Shown here in pieces: positions 54,907 to 61,987 of a DNA stretch of 64,000 bases (within the stretch, counting starts at the first letter, position 1; every line of letters starts with the position of its first letter). The DNA is taken from the NCBI GenBank assembly GCA_002338655.1, contig DDIU01000042.1, forward strand, positions 7,224 through 71,223. The letters run 5' to 3'. This DNA is from Flammeovirgaceae bacterium UBA1842 (GTDB taxonomy: Bacteria > Bacteroidota > Bacteroidia > Cytophagales > Cyclobacteriaceae). Under the pieces are notes generated by a model, which was not told where the DNA came from, made no database searches, and saw nothing but the letters and a program-made list of their open reading frames with translations. The position numbers were made by a program, and so were the translations under genes.

Positions 54907-54960
54907 TAATTAGTTTTTATTAATGAATTTCCAGTCCTGATTGTGATTAAGGTGCGCAAA

Positions 54961-55467
54961 TTAATTTTGTAGTTGCTTGAAATGTTTACCTGCCCAACTA
55001 TCAACTGCGGGAATGATCCAATTATTTTCTAGCTCCTTTTTTAAAGTAATGGCGTTGTTGAAAATTAGCGCTGATGCTGATATTTCCCCTGCCAATACTT
55101 TGCCCTTTATATCGTTGATTGATTCAAAAAATAATTCTTCATTAAATATAAAGGCAATTTTACTGCGGTCAAAAAAGTCGAGGTTATATTCTTGTGCTAT
55201 TGACTTTACAAAACTCACTGAGGCGTCAATGGAGCAGCCCGAGGCATTGTGCACATTTTCATCCACTGCCAGAATTAAGAAATGATTATGACTAAACTTA
55301 AAAGAAGCCTGTAGCCCCGTACCATGGGCGGCCCACTCGTTTAAAAATCCCGTGGATTTAGTGGCAATCGCTTTTTGCTCTTCACTGCTTATTTCACGTG
55401 AAGACTGATAAATCCATACCCTTGCCGAATCAGGCATATTGTCAAATGAAGTATACATAGTTGTCAA
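54961..55467 (-). CDS. Conserved Bacteroidota protein of unknown function
   Basis: Protein of 168 residues. Its start MTTMYTSFDNMPDSARVWIY may truly begin at the second Met, since relatives usually start at MYTSFD. It continues with WAAHGTGLQASFKFSHNHFLILAVDE and NASGCSIDASVSFVKSI. It belongs to a small family widespread in Bacteroidota that is sometimes called ABC transporter ATPase, but no Walker motifs are present, so that name is not used. Its location next to the PorE-like gene (54 bases upstream, same strand) may mean cotranscription. Confidence 0.75.
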   Translation of the reverse strand: MTTMYTSFDNMPDSARVWIYQSSREISSEEQKAIATKSTGFLNEWAAHGTGLQASFKFSHNHFLILAVDENVHNASGCSIDASVSFVKSIAQEYNLDFFDRSKIAFIFNEELFFESINDIKGKVLAGEISASALIFNNAITLKKELENNWIIPAVDSWAGKHFKQLQN

Positions 55468-55614
55468 ATTTATGAATAAAACCCAAAGCGTTTATTATTA
55501 GTTCTAAAAAGCTAAATGATTAAAGGTCAGTTAAGCGACTTTTAAAATCCTGATTTAAACTAACTTAGATGTAGAGTTACAACGTTTATACCCACTCAAA
55601 TTGTAATCAACATT

Positions 55615-56269
55615 GTGAAAAATTTTGTCCTTATTATTTCTGTTTTTCTTTCTGGCTGTATTGGCACAGATATACTTGATGATCTGATGGAGGAGCAAAT
55701 ATTAATTGAATCCACAATAACATCTTTAAAAATCGGTGAGTCTTATCAATTTCACGCACGGTATTTCAACAATATAGGTGAAGAAGTCACTGCCGAACCA
55801 GAGTGGGACAGCAGTAACCCAGCTATTATATCGATAAATAATAATGGATTGGCCACTGCAATTGCCCCGGGACAGGTAGTAATCACAGCTTCATATCAGG
55901 GAACCTCTGATGAACTCATGCTGGAGGCCACTACAGGTGAGACAACTACAAATCCATTGCAACGCAAAACAGAGCTACAAAGCGTAAGCTCCTATCCACT
56001 ATCAGGTAGTGTAACATTGACGGCCAATGACCAAGGATTGTTATTGGAATTTGGGGATAACTTCAGCAGCACTTCCGGGCTTGTATGTTTATTTATCAAA
56101 TAATACCAATACCTTCAACGGTGCCCTTGAAATTGGCCCAGTTACAAAATTTAGCGGAAGCCAATCTTATCAAATCACAGAAATTGATGACTTGTTTAAG
56201 TACTCCTATGTGCTATTCTTCTGCAAACCATTTGTCGTACCTGTGGGTAATGGCAAATTAAATCCATGA
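55615..56269 (+). pseudogene. Frameshifted lipoprotein with Ig-like and DM13 domains
   Basis: Frame 1 from GTG 55615 encodes a lipoprotein (lipobox LSGC) with an Ig-like Big_2-type domain (ESTITSLKIGESYQFHARYF to ITASYQG) and then the start of a DM13 domain (SGSVTLTANDQGLLLEF, DNFSSTSG). It stops at 56101-56103. The second half of DM13 (GLYVYLSNNTNTFNGAL, then YSYVLFFCKPFVVPVG) continues in a different frame and ends at 56269. The shift falls near 56065-56080, around ACTTCCGGGC, and looks like a 2- or 5-base deletion or a 1-base insertion. A sequencing error, a decayed gene or programmed frameshifting are all possible. It overlaps the barrel gene by 4 bases. Confidence 0.8.
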
Positions 56270-57147
56270 TAAAATATAGTCTACCTATGAGAATATTCAA
56301 GCCCTTTTTGTTTGCACTTTTTATCCTACTTACTATCAAAGTGGAGGCTGGGGGAGGTTGGACGCAACCTAAAAATGGCATGTTCTTCAAACTAAGTGAG
56401 TGGTGGGTAATATCAGATCAACATTATACGAACACAGGAGGCATTGATCCCCATTTGACGCGTGCTATTTACAATACAAGCATTTATGCCGAATGGGGTA
56501 TTTCAGAAAAGTTAACCGGTATATTATACTTTCCTTTTTTCAGCCGAGCCGTCCTCAATGAACAAAAATCGCTAACTACTGGAAATGTTATAGTGGAAGG
56601 GGATGCATTAAACTCAATTGGGGATCCAGATTTGAGCTTAAAGTATGGATTGATCCAGGACAAACAAATTGTATTGAGTGCTAGCCTTACTTTGGGGCTG
56701 CCATTAGGAAATGATGGCGGTGGTCGTGATGGATCGTTGCAAACAGGTGACGGAGAATTTAACCAAATGATAAGTATAGACGCTAGTACCTCATTCAATT
56801 TATTTGGAATAAACTCGTATGTCTCCGTAAATTCTGGGTTCAATAACCGGACAAATAACTATTCTGATGAAATACGCTATGGTGCAGAAGTTGGCCTTGA
56901 ATATAAAAGATTGATCCTGTTAGCCAGAATTATTGGTATAAAATCATTGAACAACGGGGCTGACAATTTCTCCGCAAGTGGAACAAGCATTTTTGCCAAC
57001 AACACGGAATACCTATCTTTCTCACCTGAAGTCGGTTTCAAAATATCCGATAAACTTGGTGTTTCAGCTTCTTACGGTACGGCTTTTTATGGCCGGTTGA
57101 TTTTTGCTAACCCCAGCTATAGCGCTGGGGTATTTCTAAAATTATAG
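56266..57147 (+). CDS. Outer-membrane beta-barrel protein
   Basis: Protein of 293 residues with a signal peptide (MRIFKPFLFALFILLTIKVEA; this Met at residue 8 may be the true start, giving 286 residues). The body alternates short beta-strands and glycine-rich turns (LSASLTLGLPLGNDGGG, YVSVNSGFNNRTN, GVSASYGTAFYG) and ends with YSAGVFLKL, a C-terminal strand with an aromatic or leucine end as in barrel proteins. No family name is recognised. It is translationally coupled to the DM13 gene before it (ATGA overlap), so the two probably act together, for example in an outer-membrane redox or uptake role; this is speculative. Confidence 0.75.
   Translation: MIKYSLPMRIFKPFLFALFILLTIKVEAGGGWTQPKNGMFFKLSEWWVISDQHYTNTGGIDPHLTRAIYNTSIYAEWGISEKLTGILYFPFFSRAVLNEQKSLTTGNVIVEGDALNSIGDPDLSLKYGLIQDKQIVLSASLTLGLPLGNDGGGRDGSLQTGDGEFNQMISIDASTSFNLFGINSYVSVNSGFNNRTNNYSDEIRYGAEVGLEYKRLILLARIIGIKSLNNGADNFSASGTSIFANNTEYLSFSPEVGFKISDKLGVSASYGTAFYGRLIFANPSYSAGVFLKL
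57110..57131 (+). terminator. Hairpin within the last codons of the barrel gene
   Basis: ACCCCAGC (57110-57117) and GCTGGGGT (57124-57131) make a perfect 8-bp GC-rich stem with a 6-base loop, followed by ATTTCTAAAATTAT. It encodes the PSYSAG part of the protein, so it may serve as both codons and a weak terminator between convergent genes. Confidence 0.35.
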
Positions 57148-57161
57148 CTTGCGGTATTAAA

Positions 57162-57959
57162 TCAAAGTCCTTCCGCCTCAGCAATCAATTCAGCCAAGTC
57201 TTTCACTTTTACAGCGTTTTCCTTTTCCTTGTTTTTGACGCCATCACTCATCATGGTCAAACAGAATGGACAACCTACCGCAATAGTATCAGCACCCGTT
57301 TCCAGGGCCTCTTCTGTTCTTTCGATGTTAACCTCCTTATTTCCTTTTTCAGCATCCTTGAACATCTGTGCTCCACCAGCCCCACAACAGAATCCTTTGG
57401 TTTTACACCTTTTCATTTCTACCAATTCAGCATCCAGGGCTTCTAAAACCTTTCGAGGTGCTTCGTAAATGTTGTTGGCCCGGCCTAAATAGCAGGAATC
57501 GTGATAGGTGATTTTTCGGCCTTTAAATTCTCCACCTCCTTTAAGCCCCACTTTTCCTTCGTTGATCAATTGCTGAAGAAAAACCGAATGATGAATAACC
57601 TCATATTTACCTCCCAGTACCGGATATTCGTTTTTTATGGTATTGAAACAATGTGGACAAGCAGTAACTACCTTTTTAATATTGTAGCCATTCATTACCT
57701 GAATGTTTGATACGGCCTGCATCTGGAATAAAAACTCATTTCCCGCTCTTCTAGCCGGATCGCCTGTGCAGCTTTCCTCTGGCCCCAAGACGGCAAAAGA
57801 AACACCTACTTTGTTTAGTATTTTTACAAAAGCTACAGTGACGGCTTTATATCTTTCATCAAAACTTCCAGCACAACCGACCCAGAATAATATTTCGGGA
57901 CTTTGTCCAGAAGCGGCCATTTCGGCCATTGTTGGTACTTTATTGTTAGTTTCACTCAT
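57162..57959 (-). CDS. CCG-domain (heterodisulfide-reductase B-like) iron-sulphur protein
   Basis: Protein of 265 residues with two CCG-type cysteine repeats: VGCAGSFD, SCTGDPARRAG, then TACPHCFNTIK, YHDSCYLGR and GFCCGAGGAQMF. These bind a non-cubane iron-sulphur cluster, as in HdrB, LutA or GlpC-like proteins, used to pass electrons. It follows the ferredoxin-membrane protein gene (79 bases) on the same strand. Together they form a soluble plus membrane redox module whose donor and acceptor are not identifiable here. Confidence 0.9.
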   Translation of the reverse strand: MSETNNKVPTMAEMAASGQSPEILFWVGCAGSFDERYKAVTVAFVKILNKVGVSFAVLGPEESCTGDPARRAGNEFLFQMQAVSNIQVMNGYNIKKVVTACPHCFNTIKNEYPVLGGKYEVIHHSVFLQQLINEGKVGLKGGGEFKGRKITYHDSCYLGRANNIYEAPRKVLEALDAELVEMKRCKTKGFCCGAGGAQMFKDAEKGNKEVNIERTEEALETGADTIAVGCPFCLTMMSDGVKNKEKENAVKVKDLAELIAEAEGL

Positions 57960-58038
57960 GTTCGTTAGTAGTTGGTATTCAGTAGTTAGTATACTTTCAC
58001 TTCTTGCTACTTGCGTCTTACGACTTGCAGCTTTCTCC

Positions 58039-59376
58039 CTATTCTTCTTTCCTTTCCGCTCTCAAATCATTCGCCCAGTTAAACCTATCCGTAGGGGCAA
58101 ACTTCCATGGGGCAAAATTAGTCTCGATGTTTTGAAACATAGAGTTCCAAGCTGCCGGAGACCCTGACTCTTCCATGGCCACAAACCTACGCATCTCCAA
58201 TATTATCTCTAACGGATTGATATTAATGGGACAGGCCTCTACACAAGCATTACAACTTGTACATGCATTGATTTCTTCCTTAGTAATGTAATCACCAAGC
58301 AATGATTTACCATCCTCCAGGCCTTTACCGCCTTTGGCAAGGCTTGCGCCCACCTCATCGGCACGGTCCCTCACGTCCATCATTATCTTACGTGGCGATA
58401 GTTTTTTCCCTGTTTGATTGGCGGGGCACTCCGAGGTACACCTTCCGCATTCAGTGCACGAGTAGGCATTTAATATATTTTTCCAGGTTAGATCATTCAC
58501 ATCCTTCGCACCAAATCTGCCCACCTCCTGAGGTGGGGCTGCATCTTGATCTGTAGCGATACCCAACATCATATTCACTTCGTTAGTTACTGCATCCATA
58601 TTATTCATCTGCCCTTTTGGGTTCAGGTCAGAAAAATAGGTGTTGGGAAAAGCCAGTGCAATATGGAGGTGCTTGGAATATGTTATGTAAATAGCAAACC
58701 CCAGAATACCGATGATATGAAACCACCATGCACCCCGTTCAATAATGACCAAGAAACCCGTGCTGAAATTCTCAAAAATGGGCATCAACATAGAGCTGAA
58801 AAACAACGTCCCGGTTTGATGGTAATGTTCTGGCATCCTTGCCTGAAGCAACTGATCGGCCGCATTCATTTTTAAGATGGCCATCATAAGAACAATTTCA
58901 ATCACCAAAATGAGATTTCCATCCAATTTTGGCCATTTGGTCATTTCAGCATTATGAAACCGCTTGACCTTTAAGATATTCCTTCTGATCAAAAATACAA
59001 TACAGGAGAAAAGTACCGCAACAGCAAGGAATTCAAATATATTCATCAATACACCATACAGTGACCCGAGATGGCTAGCGAAAAGCCGGTGTGTCCCAAA
59101 TATTCCGTCAAGTATAAACTCCAGTACTTCCAGGTTGATCACCATAAACCCGAAATAAATGAAGAAGTGTAAAATGGCAGGAATAGGCTTTTTGAACATC
59201 TTTTTCTGTCCGAAGGCCACTAATAACATTTTATTCAATCGGGCTGATTTGTTGCCAGATAAATCAACGTCTTTACCAAGAAGGATATTCTGACGTATCC
59301 TAGATATGCGCTTTGATAAAATAAAAGTGGCCACACCCACTACTATTAAAAACAAAGCTTGTTGTAAGTATTCCAT
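58039..59376 (-). CDS. Membrane 4Fe-4S ferredoxin-domain protein (HdrC-like)
   Basis: Protein of 445 residues with about five membrane helices in the first 250 residues (an NarI-like cytochrome b region with several histidines). Two 4Fe-4S motifs follow: CTECGRCTSECP near 310 and CTSCNACVEACP near 365. This resembles the HdrC/DsrM-like electron-transfer partner of CCG-domain proteins. It is the first gene of a two-gene operon with the CCG protein. It would connect quinones in the inner membrane to the soluble partner. Confidence 0.9.
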   Translation of the reverse strand: MEYLQQALFLIVVGVATFILSKRISRIRQNILLGKDVDLSGNKSARLNKMLLVAFGQKKMFKKPIPAILHFFIYFGFMVINLEVLEFILDGIFGTHRLFASHLGSLYGVLMNIFEFLAVAVLFSCIVFLIRRNILKVKRFHNAEMTKWPKLDGNLILVIEIVLMMAILKMNAADQLLQARMPEHYHQTGTLFFSSMLMPIFENFSTGFLVIIERGAWWFHIIGILGFAIYITYSKHLHIALAFPNTYFSDLNPKGQMNNMDAVTNEVNMMLGIATDQDAAPPQEVGRFGAKDVNDLTWKNILNAYSCTECGRCTSECPANQTGKKLSPRKIMMDVRDRADEVGASLAKGGKGLEDGKSLLGDYITKEEINACTSCNACVEACPININPLEIILEMRRFVAMEESGSPAAWNSMFQNIETNFAPWKFAPTDRFNWANDLRAERKEE

Positions 59377-59414
59377 TGATCAGTTATTTATATCTATTAA
59401 TTTTAACCAAAATA

Positions 59415-59445
59415 TTTGCGCCAACTGCAAAATTATATAAGTTTG
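59415..59445 (+). promoter_or_regulatory. Bacteroidota-type promoter of tRNA-Phe
   Basis: TTTG at 59415-59418 and TAAGTTTG at 59438-59445 are separated by 19 bases. This is an exact match to the Bacteroidota primary sigma consensus (TTTG, N19, TAnnTTTG). Transcription would begin near 59452, 8 bases before the tRNA. Confidence 0.85.
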
Positions 59446-59459
59446 CATCCTCTTACGAT

Positions 59460-59532
59460 GGTGCTGTAGCTCAGTTGGTAGAGCATCGGACTGAAAATCC
59501 GTGAGTCGGTGGTTCGAGCCCACTCAGCACCA
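59460..59532 (+). tRNA. tRNA-Phe (anticodon GAA)
   Basis: A 73-base cloverleaf. Acceptor arm GGTGCTG (59460-59466) pairs with CAGCACC (59525-59531), with discriminator A59532. D-arm GCTCAGTTGGTAGAGC, anticodon loop CTGAAAA with GAA at 59493-59495, and T-arm GGTTCGAGCC are all present. CCA is not encoded. A Bacteroidota promoter lies just upstream and an intrinsic terminator just downstream, so it is transcribed alone. Confidence 0.97.
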
Positions 59533-59536
59533 CGTT

Positions 59537-59566
59537 AAAACCCTGACAATATAGTCAGGGTTTTTT
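59537..59566 (+). terminator. Terminator of the tRNA-Phe unit
   Basis: AAAACCCTGAC (59537-59547) pairs with GTCAGGGTTTT (59554-59564) around a 6-base loop, with the T-run continuing to 59567. It is close to the tRNA 3' end. Confidence 0.9.
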
Positions 59567-59679
59567 TATTTCCCTGCCTTTCTGCAAATCAAAATTAATA
59601 GATGATAATATAAATAGTATGCATACATACTACTTTCCTTTTTATTTATAATGGTTCTTGATTGGTGATTGCACGTAAT

Positions 59680-59728
59680 AAACCTACTAAGCCTATCTGC
59701 TTTATTAAAAGTTAGGCCTAGTAGGTTT
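59680..59728. repeat. 15-bp inverted repeat in the tRNA to rRNA-synthase gap
   Basis: AAACCTACTAAGCCT (59680-59694) pairs with AGGCCTAGTAGGTTT (59714-59728) with one mismatch and a 19-base loop. It lies downstream of the pseudouridine synthase stop (minus strand), so it may help end that operon. The rest of 59567-59848 shows no gene. Confidence 0.45.
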
Positions 59729-59848
59729 CATGCAGATAGTAAGATTTGTAATCTGTCTTTCGACTTGATTTTTCTTTCACTAGCAAGCGCGAGGTATAAG
59801 ACTTCCAGATCTTATGCTTCATTAAAACTGCCTTGTCGAAGGATATTA

Positions 59849-60607
59849 TTAAGACTTTTGATTTTTCAGCCTAAACACTTCCTTATCCGTCAACATCCTC
59901 CATTTGCCTCTCGGAAGGTTCGTTTTGTCCAATCCGGCATAAACCACCCGATCGAGCTTGAGTACTTCATACCCAAGGTGTTCAAATATTCTTCGCACGA
60001 TTCTGTTCTTACCAACATGGATTTCCAGCCCTAAGGTCTTCTTGTCCTCTAGGATGGCAATTTTATCCACTTTCACTGGACCATCTTCGAGCTTTAATCC
60101 ATCTGATATTTTATCAAAATCAGCATTGGTGATTTCCTTGTCAATTTCTACCCGGTAAATCTTCTTGATATTATTAGAAGGATGCGCCAATTTGACTGCC
60201 AAATCGCCATCATTGGTAAAAAGCAGTAGTCCTGTGGTGGCTCGGTCAAGTCTGCCCACAGGATAAATCCTTTCTGGCCCAGCGGTTTTCACCAAATCCA
60301 TTACGGTTTTCCGCTCGTGGGGATCATCCGTAGTAGTTATAAAGCCTTTGGGTTTATTCAATAAAAGATAAACTGGAGACTCCGCAGAAAGTTTTTTGCC
60401 ATTATGTGTTACCTTGTCGGTGAGACTCACTTTGTAGCCCATCTCTGTAATCACCTCACCATTTACGGTCACTTCCCCGGCAGCAATAAGCTTATCTGCT
60501 TCCCGTCTTGAGCATACGCCCGCATTGGCAATAAACTTGTTGAGCCTGATTGGTTCGGACGATTGTGTGGCTTCCTTTTTAGCAGATTGAGATTTTTTCT
60601 TCATCAT
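59849..60607 (-). CDS. RluB-type rRNA pseudouridine synthase
   Basis: Protein of 252 residues. A lysine-rich start (KKKSQSAKKEATQ) is followed by an S4 RNA-binding domain (RLNKFIANAGVCSRREADKLI, about 22-80). The catalytic domain (about 85-240) has GRLDRATTGLLLFTNDG with the essential aspartate, and HVGKNRIVRRIFEHLGY. It isomerises uridines in large ribosomal subunit RNA. It follows scpB by 20 bases on the same strand, as is usual in many bacteria. Confidence 0.93.
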   Translation of the reverse strand: MMKKKSQSAKKEATQSSEPIRLNKFIANAGVCSRREADKLIAAGEVTVNGEVITEMGYKVSLTDKVTHNGKKLSAESPVYLLLNKPKGFITTTDDPHERKTVMDLVKTAGPERIYPVGRLDRATTGLLLFTNDGDLAVKLAHPSNNIKKIYRVEIDKEITNADFDKISDGLKLEDGPVKVDKIAILEDKKTLGLEIHVGKNRIVRRIFEHLGYEVLKLDRVVYAGLDKTNLPRGKWRMLTDKEVFRLKNQKS

Positions 60608-60627
60608 GGTGTCACAAAGCTACGAGA

Positions 60628-61191
60628 TTAGCTGTCGTTTTCTTCACCTATGGTATTTTCTGCTGTAGCAAAGTCCTTGGGGGTTGGGAGCTCATTGAGG
60701 TCGTTGATCCCAAAATACTCCATGAATTTTTCGCTGGTGCCATAAAGTACAGGTCGGCCAATGGCTTCTGATTTACCTTTGATTTCAACAAGCCCCTTTT
60801 CCAATAATTTATGTACTGCATAATCGCAGTTTACTCCACGAATGGCCTCCATATCCCCTTTGGTTACGGGTTGTTTATAGGCGATTATGGATAATGTTTC
60901 AAGAGCTGAGGTAGAAAGCCTTCGTTTGGATTGTTGTTTTAGCAGAATTCCGATACTTGCCTGATAGGCGGGTTTGGTAAGGAATTGATATCCCCCAGCT
61001 ATGTGATTGAGTTCAAAAGAAAACTCTTCGGCAGTATATTTTTCCAATAGCTTATCAATTGCCCCCTGAACATCCTTTTCCGGCACATCCGCCTCAAACA
61101 TCTCATTAAGACAGGCCTTTATGTCCTTCACTTTTATTGCAGTGGGGGAGCAAAAGATCAATGCCTCAATATGATTTTGCAGGAAATCCAA
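60628..61191 (-). CDS. scpB: Segregation and condensation protein B
   Basis: ScpB of 187 residues, the standard length. Two winged-helix domains are visible, with the conserved LSTSALETLSIIAYKQPVTK and IRGVNCDYAVHKLLEKGLV segments. With ScpA and Smc it forms the bacterial condensin. ScpA is not encoded in this window. It is located one base from the TraR/DksA gene and 20 bases from the pseudouridine synthase gene, a conserved order. Confidence 0.95.
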   Translation of the reverse strand: MDFLQNHIEALIFCSPTAIKVKDIKACLNEMFEADVPEKDVQGAIDKLLEKYTAEEFSFELNHIAGGYQFLTKPAYQASIGILLKQQSKRRLSTSALETLSIIAYKQPVTKGDMEAIRGVNCDYAVHKLLEKGLVEIKGKSEAIGRPVLYGTSEKFMEYFGINDLNELPTPKDFATAENTIGEENDS

Positions 61192-61192
61192 C

Positions 61193-61573
61193 TCAGTTTT
61201 GCTGGCTGAGCTTCGCTTCGATAGACTGTGTGGTATGGGGTACCGCCCTTAGTCTTTCCTTTGATATCAACTTCCCAGAAATAGAACAAATCCCATACGT
61301 TCCATTTTTGATTCGGATAAGCGCATTCTCAAGATTATTGATGAATTTTTGTTGACGGCCTGCCAATTGGCTTAGGTTTTCTTTTTCAGCTGTATCGGCA
61401 CCATCTTCCAACACTTTTGTATTGCCTGAGGTTGTGTCGGTTCCTTCTTCACCACTCTTGTTCAAAGTACCTTTAAGCGATTTTAATTCACTTTTAGCTT
61501 TTTCCAACTTCTCAGTAATTAGTGCTTCAAACTCCTGAAGTTCTGATTCTGTATATCTCGTTTTTTCTTCCAT
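61193..61573 (-). CDS. TraR/DksA-family protein with degenerate zinc finger
   Basis: Protein of 126 residues. ATG at 61571-61573 (MEEKTRYTESELQEFEALI) is chosen over a start 39 bases upstream. A long coiled-coil (about 5-85) precedes the C-terminal domain (RIKNGTYGICSISGKLISKERLRAVPHTTQSIEAK). In DksA four cysteines bind zinc, but only one is present here. Such zinc-less forms are common in Bacteroidota. It probably modulates RNA polymerase through the secondary channel. It overlaps the start region of scpB by position, with one base between. Confidence 0.88.
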   Translation of the reverse strand: MEEKTRYTESELQEFEALITEKLEKAKSELKSLKGTLNKSGEEGTDTTSGNTKVLEDGADTAEKENLSQLAGRQQKFINNLENALIRIKNGTYGICSISGKLISKERLRAVPHTTQSIEAKLSQQN

Positions 61574-61708
61574 GATCAATAATATTGACTTATCAGTGAA
61601 CCCAATGTTCAATTTGGGGCTAAAAATAATTTAAGCATTCCAAAACAAAAAAGATTATGGCATAATTATCTTGTTTGTCGCTTAATACACTCGTAGTTCA
61701 GATGGTAA

Positions 61709-61876
61709 CTAACCTTGGCTAAGAGTAGGTGTTGCGGTAAGTTTTTTAAGTCGCTCCTTCAACGATACAAGGTCAATATTCACCCTGTATTTCATTCGAA
61801 TATACCTTCGAATGGCTTTAGGGTTTTGTCCCTCCCGTGCTAGAAGCAAAATAGCGGAATCAATAATACAGTTCAT
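61709..61876 (-). CDS. Small protein, 55 residues
   Basis: A minus-strand frame from ATG 61874-61876 to TAG 61709-61711 encodes 55 residues (MNCIIDSAILLLAREGQN, then PKAIRRYIRMKYRVNIDLVS). It is predicted helical and basic, with a pattern like a small winged or helical DNA-binding unit, though no family is recognised. It is the only open frame in the gap between the TraR/DksA gene and the large surface protein. It is short, so it could be spurious. Confidence 0.5.
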   Translation of the reverse strand: MNCIIDSAILLLAREGQNPKAIRRYIRMKYRVNIDLVSLKERLKKLTATPTLSQG

Positions 61877-61987
61877 AGCATAATAATTTACTCAATATAT
61901 CTAACCGAATAATCATGTAATAAGTTTTGCTAATTCCGTATAATAATCAACCTTCAGCAAAACTTAAAACCCGTTCTGCAATTTGTG

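Noticed and set aside
54961..55467. Naming the protein an ABC transporter ATPase
   Set aside because: The label is sometimes seen for this family, but no Walker A, Walker B or signature motif is present.
61689..61708. tRNA-like D-arm sequence (GTAGTTCAGATGGTAAC)
   Set aside because: No acceptor, anticodon or T-arm follows in reach, so it is a fragment or chance similarity.
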